Positions 27,386 through 32,443 of a stretch of DNA of 32,443 nucleotides are shown in pieces. The position numbers were made by a program, and so were the translations under genes. Each line of letters begins with the position of its first letter. The stretch's first letter is position 1. A model generated the notes under the pieces. That model was not told the origin of the DNA, made no database searches, and was given only the letters and a program-made list of their open reading frames with translations. The stretch lies in assembly GCF_003611635.1 (NCBI RefSeq), contig NZ_RAVZ01000070.1, positions 1-32,443 on the forward strand, read 5' to 3'. This stretch comes from Corallococcus terminator. GTDB lineage: Bacteria; Myxococcota; Myxococcia; Myxococcales; Myxococcaceae.

Positions 27386-28082
27386 CTCCTGTATTCCATT
27401 GCTCCCGTGCGTCGCCATTGAGCCGACGTTGGAGTTCTACCGCCTCCTGGGCTTCGAGGTGACGTACCAGCAGCGCAACCCGAATCCCTACGCGGCCACC
27501 CGGCGCGGCGGTGCCCACCTGCACTTCTTCGGGCTGAAGGGACTGGATCCCCAGACGGCCTTCAGCAGTTGCCTGGTCATCGTGGAGGAGGTGGAGGCGC
27601 TGCACGCGACCTTCGCGGAGGCGCTGCGAAAGGCCTACGGCCGGATTCCCCTCAAGGGTCTGCCGCGCGTGACGCGCATGAAGAAGGGGCAGACGCGTTT
27701 CACCGTCGTGGACCCGTCGGGCAACTCGGTGATGTTCATCCGGCGCGATGAGTCTTCGGGCCATGGAGACGAGGAGGCACAGCCGGTGTCGCTCCTGGCC
27801 AAGGCGCTGAAGACGGCCCGCCGCCTGCGGGACTTCAAGAACGACGACGTCGCGGCGGCGAAGGTCCTGGAGGTCGCGCTGAAGAAGGCGGACGCCGGAA
27901 CGGTGGAGGAGCGGGGCCAGGCGCTCGCGGCGCGGGCCGAACTGGCCGTGGCCCTGGGGGATGTGCCCCGCGCCCGGGAGCTGGCGCGGGACATCGATGC
28001 CCTCGCGCTTCCGGCGTCAGCGCGTGAGGCGCTCCGGGCGGAGCTGGACGCCATCGCGCCGCTCGCCCGGACGCAGGAGTAG
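27375..28082 (+). CDS. VOC protein (glyoxalase/bleomycin-resistance type) with helical extension
   Basis: The 235-residue product, from the GTG at 27375 (GGAGGAGGG upstream), starts with a VOC domain at 2-125. It has the bleomycin-resistance-type pattern (SCIPLLPCVAIEPTLEFYRLLGFEV..., HLHFFGLKGLDPQTAFSSC, and TVVDPSGNSVMFIR). Residues 140-235 form a helical, Ala/Glu/Arg-rich extension, TPR-like in appearance, which most VOC proteins lack. The gene overlaps the MarR stop, so it is the prime target of that regulator. Drug or electrophile binding, or enzymatic detoxification, are the likely roles; the ligand is unknown. Confidence 0.9.
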   Translation: MKHDSCIPLLPCVAIEPTLEFYRLLGFEVTYQQRNPNPYAATRRGGAHLHFFGLKGLDPQTAFSSCLVIVEEVEALHATFAEALRKAYGRIPLKGLPRVTRMKKGQTRFTVVDPSGNSVMFIRRDESSGHGDEEAQPVSLLAKALKTARRLRDFKNDDVAAAKVLEVALKKADAGTVEERGQALAARAELAVALGDVPRARELARDIDALALPASAREALRAELDAIAPLARTQE

Positions 28083-28090
28083 CAGGCCGC

Positions 28091-29698
28091 TCAGGACGCC
28101 ATCGCCTCCGGAGTGGCGTGGGCGTCCTCCAGGGGGACGTGGGCCTCCGCGTCCTTGGTCTTCGCGATGCGCTCATCCAGCTCCGCGCACAGGTGTTCGA
28201 AGACCTCCTTGTTGAGCGTGCCCTTCTGGTAGGCGTCGAAGAGGGCGTCCTTCTCCACGATGAGGACGCGGCGGGCGGCCTCCTGGTGCTCCTCCTCGTG
28301 GAAGCGCGTGGACTGCTGCTTGAGCGCGGCGAGCTCCTGCTCCACCGCCAGGGCCTTCTCCTGGTATTCGCGCTCCATGGGCTCCAGCACGTCCACGGGG
28401 ATTTCGCGCGAGCGGCGCATGGCCTCCAGCGAAGCGATGGCGGCGTGGATGGCGCCCAGTCGGCCGCGGGCCAGCTCGTACTTCTCCTGGTAGATGTCCT
28501 TGATGCCGGTGATGCCCAGGCGCTTGAGGAGCGGGGCGACGGTGAGGCCCTGGAAGATGATGGAGAGCACCACCACGCCGAACGTCATGTTCACCAGCAT
28601 CTCCCGGTGGGCGAAGTCCGCCGGAAGACCGAGCACCAGCACCATGGACACCGCGCCCCGCAGGCCGCTCCAGGTGAGCACCGCGCTCCAGCTCCACGGC
28701 AGCCGCTCCGACGTGAAGCGCAGCAGGCCGGACACGCCGTAGACGACCACCGCGCGGCCCACGACCACCGCGCCGTACGCGAGCAGGATGGGCTGCCACG
28801 ACGCCAGCAGCGACGTGAGCTGCACCTCCAGGCCGATGAGCAGGAACACCACCGAGTTGAGCGCGAACGCCAGGTACTCCCAGAAGCTCTCCACCGCGAC
28901 GCGCGTGGTGGGGCTCATGCTCAGCCGGGCCGCCCAGTTGCCGCACAGCATGCCGGCCACCACCGTGGCGATAACGCCCGAGTAGTGGAAGTGTTCGGCC
29001 ACCACGAAGGAACCGTACGCGGCGATCATGGTGAGGGTGATCTCCACCATCGCGTCGTCCACGCGCTGCATGACCTGCGCGACCACGAAGCCCACCGCCG
29101 CGCCGATGACGACGCCCATGCCGGCGATCTTGATGAAGTCCCAGGTCGCCCCGCCCACGGTGAACTTCTCCCCGTTGGCCACGCTCACGACGAGCATGAA
29201 CAGCACCACGGCGGTGCCGTCATTGAGCAGGCTTTCGCCCTCCACCAGGATGGCCAGTCGCTTGGGCGCGCCCAGCGCCTTGAACAGGCCCACCACCGCG
29301 ATGGGGTCCGTGGACACGATGAGCGACGCGAACACCATCGCGTGGATGAGGCCGAAGCCCTCCAGGTAGTTCATCCCCTTCATCGCCGGCGACAGCAGCA
29401 GCGCCGTGAGTCCCATGGACGCCACCACGCCGGGAATCGCCAGCGAGGTGATGGTCAGCTTGTTCTTCCAGAACTTGCGGAAGTCGACGTGGAAGGCCGC
29501 CTCGAACAGCAGGCCCGGCAGCAACACGGCGAACAGCAATTCCTTCGTCAGGTGCGGCGGCTCGAAGATGTGCACCACGCCCAGGCCGAGGCCCGCCAGC
29601 ACCAGCGCCACCGTGTACGGAAACTTGAAGTAGCGCGCCGCGATCGCCACCGCGGTCGCGATGGAGAAGAGCAGCACGAAGGCCGATTCAAAGTGCAT
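28091..29698 (-). CDS. CPA1-family Na+/H+ antiporter
   Basis: This inner-membrane exchanger controls pH and Na+ (or K+). The 535-residue protein has a hydrophobic N-terminal domain of about 10-12 helices (1-390) with the CPA1 markers STDPIAVV (129-136) and EGESLLNDGTA (153-163, containing the key acidic residues), and SGLRGAVSMVL. A cytoplasmic C-terminal tail of about 140 residues, rich in Glu/Lys/Gln, is coiled-coil-like and probably regulatory. The start is ATG at 29698. It is divergent from the guanidino-enzyme gene across 315 bases. Confidence 0.95.
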   Translation of the reverse strand: MHFESAFVLLFSIATAVAIAARYFKFPYTVALVLAGLGLGVVHIFEPPHLTKELLFAVLLPGLLFEAAFHVDFRKFWKNKLTITSLAIPGVVASMGLTALLLSPAMKGMNYLEGFGLIHAMVFASLIVSTDPIAVVGLFKALGAPKRLAILVEGESLLNDGTAVVLFMLVVSVANGEKFTVGGATWDFIKIAGMGVVIGAAVGFVVAQVMQRVDDAMVEITLTMIAAYGSFVVAEHFHYSGVIATVVAGMLCGNWAARLSMSPTTRVAVESFWEYLAFALNSVVFLLIGLEVQLTSLLASWQPILLAYGAVVVGRAVVVYGVSGLLRFTSERLPWSWSAVLTWSGLRGAVSMVLVLGLPADFAHREMLVNMTFGVVVLSIIFQGLTVAPLLKRLGITGIKDIYQEKYELARGRLGAIHAAIASLEAMRRSREIPVDVLEPMEREYQEKALAVEQELAALKQQSTRFHEEEHQEAARRVLIVEKDALFDAYQKGTLNKEVFEHLCAELDERIAKTKDAEAHVPLEDAHATPEAMAS

Positions 29699-30013
29699 GA
29701 AGCCCCAACCCGTTTGTGCTCAAAAAGCGCGCAGACTACCCCGCGCACTGGGCGCGTGAGGAGCCCCCACGGGTGAAAAACGAGAGGGCGGCCGAGCGGG
29801 CCCCGGGGTGGTCCGCACCCTGGACGCGAGATGCGAGACAGGGACGGCGGCTGCCATCCATGGACGGTGCGAGGCCCCCCGCCGCCCTGTCTGTGCCTCG
29901 CGCCGCGGAGGGCCCCGTGCATTGTGGAGCGCTGGACGGCCGGGCGTCGGACGGCCGGACGTCGCGAGGAGGATGCGTTGTGACGCTCCCGTCCGACGGC
30001 TAGAAGCCAGAGG
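29699..30013. other. Divergent region with a large stem-loop
   Basis: These 315 bases have no convincing gene (the ORF at 29716-30003 is Arg/Pro-rich). A long stem, GACAGGGACGGCGG (29837-29850) with CCGCCGCCCTGTC (29879-29891), one bulged A, is extended by GCGAG/CTCGC (29826-29830 and 29897-29901). A 15-base tandem repeat, GGACGGCCGGGCGTC then GGACGGCCGGACGTC (29934-29963), follows. It may be a structured 5' leader of the downstream gene or a terminator; no promoter could be picked confidently. Confidence 0.5.
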
Positions 30014-30916
30014 ATGATGGACCTCTTCCTGATGTCTCCTCCGGGGCGGAGCTGGGCCCTGCGAGGCCGCGCGAACTTCCGCAGCCGCGAGGCCGCGCCG
30101 GCGGATGCACGTGGCGCGAGGCGGGAATGGCTGACGCTGGCGCGGCACATCGAGGCGCGCGGAGGCACGGTGGTGGCGCTGCCTTCGCCCTCGGACGTGC
30201 TGACGGGCATGCCCTATTCGGCCGAGTGCGGTCAGGTGGTGGCCCGCGAAGGGCAGGCCCCGTTGTTCCTCCTGCCCCGGATGATGAGCGCGCACCGCTT
30301 CGCGGAACGCGACCACTGGGCGCCGCTGGCCCGGCGCATGGGCATGGAGGTGGTGGAGCCGGGCCCGGGCGTCTGGGAGGCGCACGGGGACGTGGCGACG
30401 TTCGACGGCGTGACGCTGCTGTTCTGGGGCGGTCGCACCACGTGGGAGGGATTGGAGGCCGCGGCGCGACACTTCCCCGGCGAGGTGCTGCGCTTGCAGG
30501 TGCGCGAGCCCGCGTTCCACGGGAACATGGCGGTGCTGCCGCTGCCCGCGGTGGACCGGTTGCTGGTGTGTCCGGACGTGATGGCGCCGGAGTCGGTGGC
30601 GCTCCTGGAGCAGCGCTTCGGCGAGAACCGGCTGGTGCGGGTGACGGAGGCGGACATCCGCCGTTATGCGACCAACGGGCTGCCCCTGGGCAGGGATCTG
30701 CTCGCGCCCACGGTGATGCCCCCGCACGTGGTGGACCTGGTGCAGGGGTTGGGCATGCGCGTGGTGCCCATGCCGATGCCGGAGTTGACGGAGAAGGGCG
30801 GCGGCTCGTCGCGGTGTCTGGTGTCGCGCGCGTCGGTGGATGCGGGCCGCATCCAGCTTCCCGCCGAGTACCGGTTGGACGCCGTGGCGAAGGACATCGA
30901 AGCCGATGGCGGGTGA
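30014..30916 (+). CDS. Guanidino-group-modifying enzyme (DDAH/amidinotransferase-like)
   Basis: The 300-residue protein has the pentein beta/alpha-propeller pattern of dimethylargininases, amidinotransferases and arginine deiminases. Catalytic Cys268 lies in GGGSSRCLVS. H169 lies in FHGNMAVLPL (the usual HLDT-type site), and HGD at 124-126 plus E70 in YSAECGQ are in the positions of the substrate-binding acids. The reaction (hydrolysis of methylarginine or arginine, or amidino transfer) cannot be told from sequence alone. The start is one of two adjacent ATGs, 30014 or 30017, because AGAGG at 30009-30013 sits too close to the first. It overlaps the next gene by 11 bases. Confidence 0.88.
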   Translation: MMDLFLMSPPGRSWALRGRANFRSREAAPADARGARREWLTLARHIEARGGTVVALPSPSDVLTGMPYSAECGQVVAREGQAPLFLLPRMMSAHRFAERDHWAPLARRMGMEVVEPGPGVWEAHGDVATFDGVTLLFWGGRTTWEGLEAAARHFPGEVLRLQVREPAFHGNMAVLPLPAVDRLLVCPDVMAPESVALLEQRFGENRLVRVTEADIRRYATNGLPLGRDLLAPTVMPPHVVDLVQGLGMRVVPMPMPELTEKGGGSSRCLVSRASVDAGRIQLPAEYRLDAVAKDIEADGG

Positions 30917-31697
30917 ACTCGCGCCGCTGGCCCAGGCCTTCTTCGCGGCGAACCCGGAGCTGTCATTGCAGGCGCTGGGCTCCGGCGTGCACGTGCCATC
31001 GTTGGACCTGGCACCCGCCGGCATCCCGGTGACGCACCTGCTGGCCGAGCACAACGCGGAGCTGGCGCGGCAGTACCTCACGCTCAACCAGCTCGCCTTC
31101 GGTGGCATCGGCGTGCCGCGCTGGGTGCTGTCGGATTTGTACCTGCTGCCCGGCGCCATCGGATTGCTGCGCTGTCCCGCGCGGCTGTTGAAGGCGCCCG
31201 CGCGCGAGCGATTGCTGCTGGCGGACGAGGAGCTGGCCATCGGCGCGGCCTGCTACGTGGCGCCGTCGCTGACGCCGGGCCTGTTCGTGGGCGTGTCGCT
31301 GTTCAGCTTCCTGCCGGGGCGGGGCGCGTCGTCCTGGGTGAAGACGCTCACGCTGGGCATGGTGCGAGCGAAGCGGCTGCGCGGCGTCACCCAGTGGGAC
31401 AACCCCGCGGTGCGCGTGCACACGCGACTGGGGCCCATGCGGCTCGTTGGACGTGTACCCGGTGGACACGACTACGACGAGCGCACCTTCGTCTATGAGA
31501 CCGACCTCGGCGACGAGGCTCGCGTCGCCCAGGCGATGTCGCGCGGCGAGGAGCAGGCTCCCGCCACGCGCATCCCCGTCACGGACCTGGCGGCGCTGGG
31601 CTCACTGCTGGACCGCGCGGAAGCGGGGGCCCGGTTGGAGCTCGTGCCTCCCGGCCAGGACGCGGGCCACGTGCTGGTGCGCGAGCTGCACGGTTAG
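30906..31697 (+). CDS. Unknown protein coupled to the guanidino enzyme
   Basis: The 263-residue soluble protein starts at an ATG (MAGELAPLAQAFF) 11 bases before the stop of the upstream enzyme, so the pair is translationally coupled. It has no signal peptide; a Leu-rich middle part (WVLSDLYLLPGAIGLLRCPARLLK), a region with GVSLFSFLPGRGASSWVK, and an acidic stretch DYDERTFVYETDLGDEARV. I do not recognise a family. Its stop overlaps the convergent gene by three bases. A partner or processing role for the enzyme is inference from the coupling only. Confidence 0.85.
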   Translation: MAGELAPLAQAFFAANPELSLQALGSGVHVPSLDLAPAGIPVTHLLAEHNAELARQYLTLNQLAFGGIGVPRWVLSDLYLLPGAIGLLRCPARLLKAPARERLLLADEELAIGAACYVAPSLTPGLFVGVSLFSFLPGRGASSWVKTLTLGMVRAKRLRGVTQWDNPAVRVHTRLGPMRLVGRVPGGHDYDERTFVYETDLGDEARVAQAMSRGEEQAPATRIPVTDLAALGSLLDRAEAGARLELVPPGQDAGHVLVRELHG

Positions 31698-32350
31698 GCC
31701 GGGGCCGGGGCGCTCGGGAATTCGTCGTCCTGTTCCAGGGCCTTGCGCAGGGCGCTGGCGCCGTCTTTGACGATGGGCGCGCCGTGCGCGAAGCAGACGG
31801 TTTCGATGGGCAGGTGGTCCAGGATTCGCTGGATGCTGGAGCGGGTGCGCAGGGGTTCGTCCTGGTATTCGCCGGGGACGAAGCCGGGCGTGCCCCTGCC
31901 TTTGCGCGACAGCAGGTCGGAGATGAAGATGACCGCGTGCGGGCTCTTCTGCATCCAGAGCGTGTACATGGCCTCGGTGGGGCCGGGCGTCTGGAAGGTG
32001 TTGAGGCCGCCGGGCAGCGTGTGGCCGGCCACGTATTCGAAGTCTGGCTTCTCCTCCAGGCCCTGGGCGCCTTCCGGAGCCCAGACGGGGATGCCGAACG
32101 CCTTGCGCATTCGCCACGCGGAGCGCTGGTGATTGCCCGCGGTGATGACGATGGCTTCGAGGTTGCCCAGCTTGCGCAGGGCCTTCTCGTCGATGGGCAA
32201 CGGGTCGATGAGGGTGACGGTGCCGTCCTCATCCACCACCGCGTACGCGTCGCTGCGAATGCCGCCGAGCCGGTCATCCTCGACCGTCCAGTGATGCACT
32301 CCCGGGACGACCTCATCCGTCTTCTTCGCCTGGGCCTTGGGCTCACTCAT
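31694..32350 (-). CDS. Metallo-beta-lactamase-fold protein with degenerate metal site
   Basis: The 218-residue protein (start ATG 32350, MSEPKAQAKKTD) has the MBL fold order: strands AYAVVDEDGTVTLIDPLPID, then LEAIVITAGNHQRSAWRMRKAFGIPVWAPEGA, FISDLL with D145, and VCFAHGAPI with H189. The family HxHxDH zinc motif is replaced by TAGNHQRS (70-77; only H74 remains). TPGPTEAM replaces the usual PGH-type loop. Several zinc ligands are therefore missing and zinc hydrolysis is unlikely in the usual form. It may bind metal differently or act as a binding protein. The upstream GTG at 32368 is less likely as a start. Confidence 0.85.
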   Translation of the reverse strand: MSEPKAQAKKTDEVVPGVHHWTVEDDRLGGIRSDAYAVVDEDGTVTLIDPLPIDEKALRKLGNLEAIVITAGNHQRSAWRMRKAFGIPVWAPEGAQGLEEKPDFEYVAGHTLPGGLNTFQTPGPTEAMYTLWMQKSPHAVIFISDLLSRKGRGTPGFVPGEYQDEPLRTRSSIQRILDHLPIETVCFAHGAPIVKDGASALRKALEQDDEFPSAPAPA

Positions 32351-32443
32351 GCGGGCAAATCTAGGCACCGATGACGGGATGACACGGGCGCCCGCCCCTC
32401 TGCCCGCATGAGTGAGCCCAAGGCCCAGGCGAAGAAGACGGAT
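32315..32443. repeat. 43-base perfect inverted repeat at window end
   Basis: Bases 32401-32443 (the last of the window) are the exact reverse complement of 32315-32357, which is the first 12 codons of the MBL-fold gene plus 7 bases upstream. The 43-base spacer is 32358-32400. The right arm reads MSEPKAQAKKTD on the plus strand. It may continue beyond the window. It may be a true inverted duplication or a fold-back artefact at the end of the assembled sequence. Confidence 0.9.

Noticed and set aside
29716-30003. 95-codon ORF in the divergent region
   Set aside because: Arg/Pro/Ala-rich, no ribosome-binding site, covers the stem-loop and tandem repeat.

Overview
The window is very GC-rich, gene-dense DNA. 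Long antisense ORFs are common because of the base composition. The gene content suggests a delta-proteobacterial myxobacterium of the Myxococcus/Corallococcus type: many Cys-rich, lipidated or surface proteins of unknown role, an F-type ATP synthase block split by non-coding hairpins, a cyanide-insensitive-type cytochrome bd oxidase, and predatory-bacterium-style secreted enzymes. The genus is an inference from gene style, not from a marker gene. I see no tRNA, rRNA, CRISPR array, insertion sequence, phage integrase or plasmid gene.

Layout. 1-3.9 kb holds ATP synthase gamma (atpG), beta (atpD) and epsilon (atpC). Two hairpins lie between gamma and beta, an exported unknown protein is inserted between beta and epsilon, and a strong terminator follows epsilon. 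3.9-5.6 kb holds a small cysteine-less thioredoxin-fold-like protein and an ADP-ribosylglycohydrolase-family protein. 5.8-9.2 kb is a plus-strand run: holin-X-like and DUF3618-like membrane proteins, then cydA and cydB. 9.2-12.5 kb (minus) carries a WGR-like protein, a short-chain dehydrogenase, a NodS-type methyltransferase, and a coupled pair made of a Cys-rich anchored protein and a small lipoprotein. 12.6-15.9 kb (minus) has pgi, then a TetR regulator and sterol-desaturase-type hydroxylase pair with a clear operator. 16.3-18.7 kb has an M23 peptidase whose end overlaps a convergent dynamin-like GTPase.

19.0-20.9 kb is a run of three lipoproteins; the first has a complete HExxHxxGxxH zinc motif and the third ends in a TonB C-terminal domain. 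A bidirectional terminator separates it from a large secreted di-heme (DHOR-family) protein that carries an N-terminal carbohydrate-binding-like module. 23.5-24.8 kb is a translationally coupled 2OG-Fe(II) oxygenase and SRPBCC protein. 24.9-26.8 kb is a lipoprotein with four acidic Cys modules and a leucine-rich receptor-L-like domain. Divergent from it is a MarR regulator with two tandem palindromes at its start codon, overlapping a VOC (glyoxalase/bleomycin-resistance) protein. 28.1-29.7 kb is a CPA1 Na+/H+ antiporter. 30.0-31.7 kb is a guanidino-group-modifying (DDAH/amidinotransferase-like) enzyme overlapping an unknown protein. 31.7-32.35 kb is a degenerate metallo-beta-lactamase-fold protein. 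The last 43 bases of the window are a perfect inverted copy of this gene's 5' end.

Functional themes are membrane energetics (ATP synthase, bd oxidase, antiporter), envelope and surface proteins, and small self-regulated detoxification or lipid units (TetR-hydroxylase, MarR-VOC). I found no single large novel system. The best candidates for new biology are the metzincin/TonB-C lipoprotein operon, the glucan-binding di-heme fusion, the MarR-VOC tandem operator, the regulated structure of the atp block and the inverted repeat at the right end.
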